Source: RYN-230 sp963770545 (GTDB taxonomy: Bacteria; Actinomycetota; Actinomycetes; Streptosporangiales; Streptosporangiaceae). From it: DNA of 64,000 bases. The stretch is taken from positions 62,001 through 126,000 of the forward strand of contig CAVYQF010000006.1 in assembly GCA_963770545.1 (NCBI GenBank). Reading direction: 5' to 3'. The notes beneath the pieces were generated by a model. The model was given only the letters and a program-made list of their open reading frames with translations, did no database searches and was not told the origin of the DNA. The translations under genes were made by a program, and so were the position numbers. Positions 25,701 to 31,434 of this stretch are shown here, in pieces (positions within the stretch are counted from its first letter, which is position 1; each line of letters starts with the position of its first letter).

Positions 25701-25981
25701 TGGCGGCAGTGGCGGAGGCGCTCGCCCTGGCTGGCCATGCCGGCCAGGTCACGACCGTGGCGGTTCAGGCCGAGACCGCCGCCCGCTCGATCACCGATGA
25801 GTACTGGCAGGCGGAGGCGTTGGCGGCGGTGGCCAGGGCATTTATAGCGGGGGGAGACAAGAGACACGCGCGCCAGGTGGCTTCGGCGGCATGTGCTGAG
25901 GGACGGTGGACGATGGCGCTTGGGCTAGTTTTGTCGCTGGACCCGTCGGCGGTCAGTGTGCTCGAAGACCTGGTGATTTAG
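19715..25981 (+). CDS. giant STAND-type ATPase with 42 TPR-like repeats
   Basis: A 2088-residue protein. A short N-terminus precedes an NTPase domain: 'PPELVGRAAELADLAAYC', a P-loop 'APAWAGKSA' (about residues 78-86) and Walker B 'LILVVDGLDED' (about 164-174). A helical linker runs to residue 463. Residues 464-2024 are 42 consecutive repeats of consensus SITDPxxRAEALAAVAGALA, continuing with xAGHGDQA. 17 repeats are exactly 33 residues and 25 exactly 40, the longer ones carrying a 7-residue insertion such as 'VQAETAA'. A 64-residue cap ends the protein. This is the STAND layout: ATPase switch plus superhelical sensor. No toxic effector domain is seen at either end. GTG 19715 is chosen; ATG 19797 is an alternative. 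Confidence 0.8.
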   Translation: MPGILPGSWGVHATHGSVAAYQVNSLYMLRPQAAAWSAYRKQVERIAPPELVGRAAELADLAAYCTEPGRGPYVWWRAPAWAGKSALMLTFVLHPPTGVVVVAFFITARLGAQDTREAFTEVVLEQLAGLLGQDLPPWTAATRDAHLLELLEHAAKACTRQNEQLILVVDGLDEDRGVTTGEDAHSIAALLPVHPPDGMRIVVAGRPNPPIPDDVPPWHPLRDPAIVRPLVPSSYAQDIKRLAQSELRRLLNGTTAQQDLAGLLTAARGGLSGRDLVHLTRVPLWEIEEFLHGVSGRTFIRRVSQWQPGTAPEVYLLGHEELQTTARTYFDGPRLADYQGRLRDWAQDYQAQGWPEATPEYLLLGYFRMLTETADTAGMVAFATDAARHERMLDITGGDAAALNEVTTTLSLVAAQDEPDLSAVLKLARHRDDLSDRNANIPTGLPAVWATLGQHIRAEALARSITDLGERAEALAAVAGALAGAGHGDQAMTVVGSITDPGDRAEALAAVAGALAEAGHGDQAMTVARSITDPDWRTEALAAVAEAVARAGHAAQAMTVARSITDPGDRAEALAAVAGALAAAGHGDQAMTVVGSITDPGDRAEALAAVAGALAEAGHGDQAMTVARSITDPDWRTEALAAVAEALARAGHAAQAMTVARSITDPGDRAEALAAVAGALAAAGHSDQAMTVAVQAETVARSLTHPDRRAEALAAVAGALARAGHGDQASAVAVQAEIAARSLTHPDRRAEALGAVAGALARAGHGDQATAVAKEAETAAGSITDPSRRAKVLGAVAGALVAAGHGDQATAVAEKAETAAGSITDPSRRAEALGVVAGALARAGHGDQATTVACSITDADRRAEALAAVAGALARAGHGDQASAVAGKAETAARSLTHPDRRAEALGAVAGALAEAGHGDQATAVAGKAETAAGSITDPYWRAKVLASVARALAEAGHGDQATAVAEKAETAAGSITDPGERARALAAVAGALAEAGHGDQATTVACSITDADRRPEALAAVAGALARAGHGDQATAVAGKAETAAGSITDPGERARVLAAVAGALAAAGHGDQATAVAEKAETATRSLTHPDRRAEALGAVAGALARAGHSDQATAVAKEAETAAGSITDPGERAKVLGAVAGAVAAAGHGDQATAVAERAETAAGSITDPGERAKVLAAVAVALARAGHGDQASIVALQAEIATRSLTHPDRRAEALGAVAVALARAGLGDQASTVAVQAETAAGSITDPYCRTEVLASVARALAAAGHGDQASIVAVQAKTAAGSITDPGERARVLASVAGALAAAGLGDQATAVAGKAETAAGSITDPGERARALAAVAGALAEAGHGDQATTVACSITDPGERARVLASVARALAAAGHGDQATAVAGKAETAAGSITDPDRRVRVLASVARALAAAGHSDEATAVAVQAETAAHSLTHPDRRAEALAAVAGALALAGHADQATTVAVQAETAAGSITDPGERAKVLAAVAGALAAAGHGDQATAVAEKAETAVGSITDPGERAEVLAAVAGALAAAGHADQATTVARSITNPGERAEVLAAVAGTLAAAGHADQATTVAHSITNPGERAEVLAAVAGTLAAAGHADQATTVAHSITNPGERAEVLAAVAGTLAAAGHADQATTVARSITNPGERAEVLAAVAGTLAAAGHADQATTVAVQAETAAGSITHPHRRARVLGAVAGALARAGHGDQATAVAVQAETAARSITNPYWRAEVLASVARALAAAGHGDQASIVAVQAETAAGSITDPYWRAEVLASVARALAAAGHADQASTMARSITDQYWRARVLVAVAGALARAGHADQATTVARSITDPDWRAEALASVAGALARAGHADQASTMARSITDPYWRAEVLASVAGALAAAGHGDQATTVAVQAQTAAGSISDPYRRARALAAVAGPLALAGHADQATTVARSITEPDWRAEALVAVAEALARAGHGDQASIVAVQAETAAGSITDPYRRARALAAVAEALALAGHAGQVTTVAVQAETAARSITDEYWQAEALAAVARAFIAGGDKRHARQVASAACAEGRWTMALGLVLSLDPSAVSVLEDLVI
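21104..25786 (+). repeat. array of 42 coding repeats, 99 bp or 120 bp each
   Basis: Each unit begins at a TCN-AT(C/T) or TCC-CTC codon pair (Ser-Ile/Leu-Thr). The short units are numbers 1-6, 11, 15, 24, 29-32, 36-38 and 40; the rest are long. Lengths sum exactly: 17 x 99 + 25 x 120 = 4683 bp. Recent copying is visible: units 1-3 (21104-21400) are repeated as units 4-6 (21401-21697), and units 30-32 (24374-24670) are nearly identical 99-bp copies. The units follow each other without spacers and keep the reading frame. Confidence 0.93.
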
Positions 25982-26111
25982 ACAGGCAGACTGGTGGATC
26001 CACGCCCCACGGGTGCCAGCAGCCGTTGAGACCGGGATCACCGCGATCGAAGCGATGCGGCGGCCCACAGCGAGCGCGGAAACACCTGAGGATGCGGCCA
26101 TAGTCCCCCGT

Positions 26112-26132
26112 GCAAGTCATAACTACACACTT
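26112..26132 (+). repeat. right copy of the 21-bp direct repeat flanking the STAND unit
   Basis: 20 of 21 bases match the left copy at 18907-18927, in the same orientation, 7.2 kb apart. Weaker similarity continues on both sides (upstream GGAAA-CCTG-ATGC, downstream GGG-TTG-CTG in the same order). It could be a target-site or attachment-site duplication, or copies of a dispersed repeat derived from DUF222 gene ends. Confidence 0.7.
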
Positions 26133-26212
26133 AGACCAGGGATTTGACTGACCTCTTGACGCACTAATTCTGGTGCGAAGCGGGGGCCTGGGCACGATGC
26201 TGGCGAGCCAGC

Positions 26213-26529
26213 GTGGCATTAGCCCGGCCCGTGGCGGTGCATCACGGTGAGATCCGCCGATTCGCGCTGGCGTTGCGGGCCACGGTTCGAGCGCTGGAGG
26301 CTAACCGTGTCAGTCTGGACGCGATCGTCAGCGAGCTGGCTCCCGGGCTGATCAGCCGCCCAGGTATCGGCCCGGTCAGCGCCGCCCATGCCATCGTGTC
26401 GTACTCCATGCCGGACGCTGCCGTCGCTTCGCCAGGCTGGTCGGCATCAGCCCGCTCGAGGCCTCCAGCGGCCAGGCCCGGCAACGCCGCGAACTGCTAG
26501 CCAAAGAGAACAGCGCCAGCGACGACTAA
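26213..26529 (+). pseudogene. IS110-family transposase remnant, 5'-truncated and frameshifted
   Basis: The C-terminal domain of an IS110/IS116/IS902 transposase is recognisable: 'LEANRVSLDAIVSELAPGLI', then 'SRPGIGPVSAAHAIVSYS'. The match continues in another frame as 'GRCRRFARLVGISPLEASSG' to a TAA at 26527-26529. One missing base near 26412-26416 explains the shift. The N-terminal DEDD catalytic domain (normally about 200 residues) is absent, so the element is dead. It marks past transposition next to the STAND unit. Confidence 0.75.
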
Positions 26530-26540
26530 GGTCAGATGCC

Positions 26541-27227
26541 ATGCCGACCACGCGGGTAGCGGGATCAGCCGGAGTCGAACTCGCCGTCCGCCTCGAGGGC
26601 GATCCGGCGGCATCGCCGCTCGTCTTGCTGCATGCGCTCGGTGAAACCTCTGAGAGCTGGGCGCCGCTACTGCCTGAGTTCACACGGCGCTACCGCGTCG
26701 CAGCCTTCGACCTGCGCGGCCACGGCGCCAGCGACTGGCCCGGCACGTACTCCTCCGAGCTCATGCGTGACGACGTGGTCACCGCGGTCAACGCACTGGG
26801 GTGGCAGCGGTTCACTCTGATCGGCCACTCGCTGGGCGGAGCAGTAGCGCTCTTGATTGCCCAGCAACTCGGCGATCGCATCACCCAACTGCTGATCGAG
26901 GATGTCGTGCCCCCGTACCCACGACAGCCACGCCCAGTGCCCGACCGTCCCGAGGCGGAATTGTCATTCGACTGGGCGGTGCTCGAAGCAACTTACGAGC
27001 AGATGTCCGACCCGGACATGCGAGGCTGGCCCGCGCTATCGATGATCACCGCACCCACGCTCGTAGTCGCCGGCGGCCCGGCGAGCCACATCCCGAGCGA
27101 ACGAATCACCGAGATGGCCAAGCTGATCCCCGACTGCACGGTCGTCACGATCAAGATCGGCCACCACGTCCACCAGAACGCGCCAGACGAGTTCGCCCAC
27201 GCCGTCCTCCCCTGGCTGACGGGCTGA
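26541..27227 (+). CDS. alpha/beta-hydrolase fold protein
   Basis: A 228-residue alpha/beta hydrolase. Strand 3/oxyanion region 'LVLLHALGETSESW', 'AAFDLRGHGASDWPG', nucleophile elbow 'IGHSLGGAVAL' (Ser about residue 96) and late His in 'IKIGHHVHQNAPDEF'. It is shorter than typical (260-290 residues) with a compact cap. The substrate is unknown; homologues include esterases, haloperoxidase-like enzymes and lactonases. Start ATG 26541 ('MPTTRVAG'); the frame runs upstream into the IS110 remnant without meaning. Confidence 0.85.
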   Translation: MPTTRVAGSAGVELAVRLEGDPAASPLVLLHALGETSESWAPLLPEFTRRYRVAAFDLRGHGASDWPGTYSSELMRDDVVTAVNALGWQRFTLIGHSLGGAVALLIAQQLGDRITQLLIEDVVPPYPRQPRPVPDRPEAELSFDWAVLEATYEQMSDPDMRGWPALSMITAPTLVVAGGPASHIPSERITEMAKLIPDCTVVTIKIGHHVHQNAPDEFAHAVLPWLTG

Positions 27228-27628
27228 GCTACCAACCCCGGAGGGGCCAAGTGGCGACCAGGAGCCCAGAATCCGAGTGTCCTTGACACCTGCGGCGCGA
27301 TCATCTCACTGGTGCTCGCGCTGGTGTCCGCTGGGCTGGTCCTGCTAGTTCTCCTGAGCACCGGCAGGCGGGCAGAAGCGCGAGCCCACCTGCAAATGCA
27401 CCCACATTCCTGCCTGTCGCCACGATCACCACACCAAGCAAGTCCCCGGCTGGACTCTCACCAGCCACCGGCCCGGGACCCTCACCTGGACCACCCCCGG
27501 CAACCGCAGCCACACCACCACTCCGGCCGAGTACCTGGGCTAGCCGAATACCTGGGCTAGCCGAATACCGGGGATAAGCTGCGCATCCCAGAGACCTGGG
27601 CGGCGCGCATCCCAGAGACCTGGACCGC
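27228..27628. other. 401-bp non-coding gap with two short tandem duplications
   Basis: No credible gene. A short plus-strand frame near 27312 starts like a membrane helix ('LALVSAGLVLLVLLSTG') but degrades into His/Pro-rich sequence and is probably debris. A 17-bp unit beginning ACCTGGGCTAGC is duplicated at 27533-27549 and 27550-27566, and a 19-bp unit GCGCATCCCAGAGACCTGG occurs at 27581-27599 and 27606-27624, just downstream of the LysE stop. Confidence 0.6.
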
Positions 27629-28267
27629 TCAGCTCTTGCGGCCGGTGAGGGCCACGGTGACGCCCACGCCGATCATGGCCAGGCCGCCGGCCCCGCCGAC
27701 CAGGGCGAACCGGCGCGGGGAGCGGGCGAACCAGGACCGCAGCCGGCTGGCCGCCACCCCCCAGGTACTGTCCGAGGCCAGCCCGATAACGATGGAGACC
27801 AGGCTCAGAACCAGCATCTGCAGGGGAACGTGGCCCGCGGCCCGGTTCACGAACTGCGGCAGCACCGCCCCGAACAGGATCAGCGCCTTCGGGTTAGTCA
27901 CCCCGACCAGGAATCCTTCGCGCACCGCCCGGCGGTCGCTGCGCGCCGTGGTGGCCTCAGTGAACGCCTCGGCCAGCGTTCCGCGCCGCCGGTACGCCTG
28001 GATCCCCAGCCAGATCAGGTACAAGGCGCCCGCGAGCTTCAGCGCCGTGAAGACCTGCGCCGAGCGCTGGACGAGCGCGCCCACGCCGATCGCGACGCAG
28101 ATCGCCACCACATAATTGCCCGCGGAGTTGCCGCACACCGTGGCCAGCGCGGTGCGGCGGCCGTAGGCGAGCGCCCGTCCCACCACGAACAGGACGCTCG
28201 GCCCGGGGATGACGATCAGGACGAAGGAAGCCAGCGCGTAGCCCAGCAGGCTCGAGGTCGAAATCAC
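27629..28267 (-). CDS. LysE-family amino acid/metabolite exporter
   Basis: A 212-residue LysE/RhtB translocator with about six membrane helices. Family signature 'ASFVLIVIPGPSVLFVVGRA' in helix 1 (the conserved Pro-Gly-Pro), 'AGALYLIWLGIQAYR' in helix 3 and 'GFLVGVTNPKALILFGAVLP' in helix 4. The GTG at 28267 ('VISTSSLLGY') gives the normal family length; the frame is open 59 codons further upstream, but that part is not protein-like. It is divergent from the MetE-fold/CoM cluster; export of a thiol or amino acid linked to that pathway is possible but unsupported. Confidence 0.87.
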   Translation of the reverse strand: MISTSSLLGYALASFVLIVIPGPSVLFVVGRALAYGRRTALATVCGNSAGNYVVAICVAIGVGALVQRSAQVFTALKLAGALYLIWLGIQAYRRRGTLAEAFTEATTARSDRRAVREGFLVGVTNPKALILFGAVLPQFVNRAAGHVPLQMLVLSLVSIVIGLASDSTWGVAASRLRSWFARSPRRFALVGGAGGLAMIGVGVTVALTGRKS

Positions 28268-28436
28268 GCTCTCGACAGTAACCCGAACCGGGTTTTCTGC
28301 CCCGGGGTGGGGACCAGCAGGCCAAGAACGGTCCCCGGGGAGGGAAGAAAGTCGCTGATCAGCCGGCCTACGCTCCTCGCACCTACCTCTACCTGCGACT
28401 GCGCAGTTTGAGCACTGCGCACCGGAAGGAGCAACG

Positions 28437-29540
28437 ATGCTCATCGGCGGTCAGGACATCTTGCTGCCCACCACGATGGTCGGCAACTATCCCAATCCAC
28501 GCTGGTACGACGGGCACGCGTTCGCCACCCTGCCCAAGGGTGAGTTCATCCACGACTCGATCAGCAAGGAAGCGTTCGAGGACGTGGTGGGTGCGATCGT
28601 GCGCGACCAGGAGGCGGCGGGCCTGGACGTGATCAGCGACGGGAAAGTCTACGGCGGCGATTCCCCGTACGGCACGATCCTCTACTACTACCTGGAGCGC
28701 ATGTCCGGCTACCGGCTCTCCGGGCCGCCGATCGGGCTGCCGATCTACTCCACCCTGTTCTCCCCCACCTGCGTCGGTGAGATCGCCCGCGAAGTCCCCT
28801 TCCATCTGGTCAACCTGCGCGCGGTCCGGAAAGCGACGAAGAAGCCGGTCAAGGTGTCCTACACCGGTCTGGGCGTGATCGCCGCGGCCACCACGAACCT
28901 GCACTACAAGGACACCCGTGAAGTCGCGATGGCGCTGGCCAAGGCGTTCAACGAGGACTTCAGGGAACTGGCCGACAACGGCTGCGACATCATCCAGCTG
29001 GATGAGTTCGTCTGGCCGTACGGCATGGGCGACTGGGAGATCGAGGCGCTGAACGCTTCGGTCGAGGGCGTGAACTGCGAGTTCTGGGTGCACACCTGCT
29101 GGGGCAACTACTCCGGGACGCCCGCGTACTTCCCGGACGAGACGGACACCGAGTTCGGGGCGTTCGTACTGGACAAGCGGGCCTCCGACGCCCCGGCGCC
29201 GGAACGGGCGCACGCGATCTTCCCGCACGTGCTCGACGCGAACATTACCGCGCTGAACTACGAGGTCGGCCGGACCGGACCGGACGACCTCAAGCCGCTG
29301 ACCGACAACAACTGGACCAAACCGTTCGTGGCCGGCGTCATCGACGTGAAGTCCACCGTGACCGAGAGCGCGGCGGAGGTCGCCGACCGGATCCGGCAGG
29401 TGCTCGAGTACGTGCCCGCCGACCGGCTGGGCCTGTCCACCGACTGCGGGCTGATCAACCTGCCCCGGATGATCGCCGCGGGCAAGCTGCGCGCGCTCGC
29501 CGACGGCGCCGCGCAGGTCCGGGCCGAAGTCCAGGGCTGA
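28437..29540 (+). CDS. zinc MetE-fold alkyltransferase, probable epoxyalkane:coenzyme M transferase
   Basis: A 367-residue MetE-family protein. Zinc ligands: His219 and Cys221 in 'WVHTCWGN', Glu276 in 'LNYEVGR', Cys337 in 'LSTDCGL'. Epoxyalkane:CoM transferase (XecA/EtnE) is a MetE homologue of about 370-380 residues with a His-x-Cys...Cys zinc site near residues 218-220. Length and site match, and the genes immediately downstream are a coenzyme M biosynthesis set. The inferred reaction is attack of CoM thiolate on an epoxide to give a hydroxyalkyl-CoM. No alkene monooxygenase is in the window, so the epoxide source is unknown; another CoM-alkylating reaction remains possible. ATG with AAGGAG upstream. 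Confidence 0.65.
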   Translation: MLIGGQDILLPTTMVGNYPNPRWYDGHAFATLPKGEFIHDSISKEAFEDVVGAIVRDQEAAGLDVISDGKVYGGDSPYGTILYYYLERMSGYRLSGPPIGLPIYSTLFSPTCVGEIAREVPFHLVNLRAVRKATKKPVKVSYTGLGVIAAATTNLHYKDTREVAMALAKAFNEDFRELADNGCDIIQLDEFVWPYGMGDWEIEALNASVEGVNCEFWVHTCWGNYSGTPAYFPDETDTEFGAFVLDKRASDAPAPERAHAIFPHVLDANITALNYEVGRTGPDDLKPLTDNNWTKPFVAGVIDVKSTVTESAAEVADRIRQVLEYVPADRLGLSTDCGLINLPRMIAAGKLRALADGAAQVRAEVQG

Positions 29541-29573
29541 CCATCCCGTAATCCAGGGCTGACCGTCCCGTCC
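29530..29573 (+). repeat. two 22-bp tandem copies of the 3' end of the MetE-fold gene
   Basis: TCCAGGGCTGACCATCCCGT at 29530-29549 (plus AA) is repeated with one base change (A to G) at 29552-29571. The first copy contains the TGA stop (29538-29540), which the second copy preserves. Confidence 0.9.
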
Positions 29574-29600
29574 CCGGAGGCCCCACCCCTCCGGGGACGG
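29568..29600 (+). terminator. intrinsic terminator after the MetE-fold gene
   Basis: Perfect 13-bp stem: CCGTCCCCGGAGG (29568-29580) pairs with CCTCCGGGGACGG (29588-29600), with a 7-nt loop. It separates the transferase gene from the CoM biosynthesis operon starting at 29711, so the latter may have its own promoter. Confidence 0.75.
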
Positions 29601-29710
29601 TCGGCGGTCCCCAGGGGCAACGAAACCGCCAAACCTCACCCTGCCAGGACAGCGAAACTCGGGGACCCGCGTGCCTATGGTGTGGCACACCATAGAGCGG
29701 GAGGCGCACC

Positions 29711-30487
29711 GTGCCCGAGTGTCCCAGCTTCCTCAGGCTGCCGGCCCGGTCGGCTAAGCCCCGGTCCCGCGGCCTCACCCACGTGCTGGACAGCGGGCTG
29801 ACCCCGGACGGGACCCGGGCCTTCCTGGGCCAGGCCGCGCACCTGGTCAACATCGTCAAGGTGGGCTGGGGCATCGGGTACGTCGATCCGCTGCTGGAAG
29901 AGCGGGTCGGCATCTGCGCGGACCACGACTGCCCGGTCTCGCTGGGCGGGACACTGCTCGAGGTCGCGGCGCTGCAGGAGCGGGTCAGCGAGCTGCGGGA
30001 TTGGGCGCTCAAGGTCGGCATCACCCACGTCGAGGTGTCCAACGGGCTCCGGGCGCTGTCGGACAGCCGCAAGCATGCCCTGGTCCGCGAGCTCGCCGCA
30101 GACTTCGTGGTGCTCGCCGAGACCGGGGCCAAGGAAGGCGACTACCCGCCGACCCCCGCGGACTGGGCGCAGGAAATGACCCGCGACCTCGACGCCGGCG
30201 CCACCTGGGTAATCGCCGAGGGGCGGGAAAGCGGGACGGTCGGGCTGTACCACGCGGACCAGGGCATCCGCGAGGACCTGGTCACCGCCATCCTGGACTG
30301 GATCCCCGCGGACAAGGTGATCTTCGAGGCCCCGGGCAAAAGCCAGCAGGCCTGGTTCATCCGTCAGCTCGGGGCGGACGTCAACCTCGGCAACATCGCT
30401 CCGGCCAGCGTTCTGGCCCTGGAAACCCTGCGGCTGGGTCTGCGCGCCGACACCGTCCCGGCCCTCAGCCCGGGCGCCCTGACCTGA
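29711..30487 (+). CDS. comA: phosphosulfolactate synthase (ComA/XcbB1), coenzyme M biosynthesis step 1
   Basis: A 258-residue TIM-barrel enzyme of the ComA family, full length. It adds sulfite to phosphoenolpyruvate to give (R)-2-phospho-3-sulfolactate. Family segments: 'GLTHVLDSGLTP' near the N-terminus, 'VNIVKVGWGIGY', 'GITHVEVSNGLRAL', 'WVIAEGRESGTVGLY' and the diagnostic C-terminal 'DVNLGNIAPASVLALETLRL' followed by 'GLRADT'. It opens a run of genes with 11-bp to overlapping junctions (29711-35309) that together match the bacterial CoM gene set (XcbB1, C1, D1, E1 of Xanthobacter). A GGGAGG precedes the start region. Confidence 0.92.
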   Translation: MPECPSFLRLPARSAKPRSRGLTHVLDSGLTPDGTRAFLGQAAHLVNIVKVGWGIGYVDPLLEERVGICADHDCPVSLGGTLLEVAALQERVSELRDWALKVGITHVEVSNGLRALSDSRKHALVRELAADFVVLAETGAKEGDYPPTPADWAQEMTRDLDAGATWVIAEGRESGTVGLYHADQGIREDLVTAILDWIPADKVIFEAPGKSQQAWFIRQLGADVNLGNIAPASVLALETLRLGLRADTVPALSPGALT

Positions 30488-30498
30488 GGTGCGCTGAC

Positions 30499-31434
30499 GT
30501 GATCGCCGAGCCGGCCCCCAACACGATCACCCGGCCCTACCGCGGCCTGTCCGTGCAGGAAGTCAACGTCCCGCTGACCCCAGCCGGCATCGAGGGCCTG
30601 CTGAGCCACCGGGAGATCTACCGGCGGACCGCGTTCCTGGTGCTCCGCAACGGCCCGGGCACCGCCCTGGTCGCCGTCCGGCCCGCCGATCCCGCCCCGC
30701 TGTTCTCGCCGGTCGCCGAGGCGCGTGTCCTGTCCGGCCCGGAGGCAACGCTCTGGATCACCGACCCGCCGACGGACGTGGGCAACGCCACCTCGCTCGC
30801 CGCGGCGGCCCTCAAGCACCAGCGCCCCGGCGTGCTCGCCTACATCGTCCAGGGCAAGTTCGAGCACGTCAACTTCATCTGGCGGCCCGCCCCCGTCCAG
30901 ATCCGGGTCACTGAGGTCATCCCCCCGCACCCCCCGAAACTCCTGGCCATGGCCGAGCAGGTCGTCGCCTACGACGAGGACCTGCCCCCCATCGACCTGA
31001 TCCTGGACGCGGTGGACGTGACCGAACTGGTCGCCGCCAACCCGGCGCCGCACTACCTGCTCCCCTGCCGGGGCAGCGGCGTCCCCGCCCAGGGTGACGT
31101 CAGCTTCCTCGACACTCACCCGCCCTACCACGACGACTGGCTGCTCATCGGCTGTGAACGCTCCCGCCAGTTCCACAACCACTTTTATCTAACGGAACCC
31201 CGCCAGGTAGACCTCTGTCCCAAGGCGAGAGTCACGGCTGGCGCCCCCGGAGTGCCCGTCCTGACCAAGTGCTGCCTCCGCGAACGCGACATCGAGGTCA
31301 GCGACAACACAGCGGTAGTCCCCTGGGGCGCCAAGCTAGATGAAGTCCGCGCGGCCCTGCGAGCGCTCTGCGGAGTCCCGCCGGTCCAACCGGCGGGAAG
31401 CACGAACTCAGCGGCAGGAAGCACCAAGCCATGA
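30499..31434 (+). CDS. conserved protein of unknown function inside the CoM operon
   Basis: A 311-residue soluble protein that I do not recognise. It contains 'YIVQGKFEHVNFIWRP' (about residue 115), several acidic and His residues, 'DVSFLDTHPPYHDDWLLIGC' (about 195) and 'FHNHFY', and paired Cys in 'LTKCCLRERD'; the His/Asp/Cys clusters could bind metal. Start GTG 30499, 11 bp after the comA stop; its own stop overlaps the next gene's ATG at 31431. Its position between phosphosulfolactate synthase and the lyase suggests a pathway enzyme or accessory factor (for example decarboxylation or sulfite handling), but no activity can be read from sequence. Confidence 0.75.
   Translation: MIAEPAPNTITRPYRGLSVQEVNVPLTPAGIEGLLSHREIYRRTAFLVLRNGPGTALVAVRPADPAPLFSPVAEARVLSGPEATLWITDPPTDVGNATSLAAAALKHQRPGVLAYIVQGKFEHVNFIWRPAPVQIRVTEVIPPHPPKLLAMAEQVVAYDEDLPPIDLILDAVDVTELVAANPAPHYLLPCRGSGVPAQGDVSFLDTHPPYHDDWLLIGCERSRQFHNHFYLTEPRQVDLCPKARVTAGAPGVPVLTKCCLRERDIEVSDNTAVVPWGAKLDEVRAALRALCGVPPVQPAGSTNSAAGSTKP

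Noticed and set aside
21104..25786. Regular repeats that could be taken for a CRISPR array or a minisatellite
   Set aside because: The units are contiguous without unique spacers, keep frame, and encode a coherent helical repeat.
20402..25867. An open frame of 1821 codons on the minus strand opposite the STAND repeat array
   Set aside because: It mirrors the 99/120-bp periodicity; both unit lengths are multiples of three and the unit has no antisense stop, so the frame stays open by arithmetic. Composition (Arg/Gly/His-rich) and codon pattern are not protein-like.
27312..27560. Short plus-strand frame with a hydrophobic start
   Set aside because: After one possible membrane helix it becomes His/Pro/Ser-rich with no family resemblance, no ribosome site, and ends in tandem repeats.
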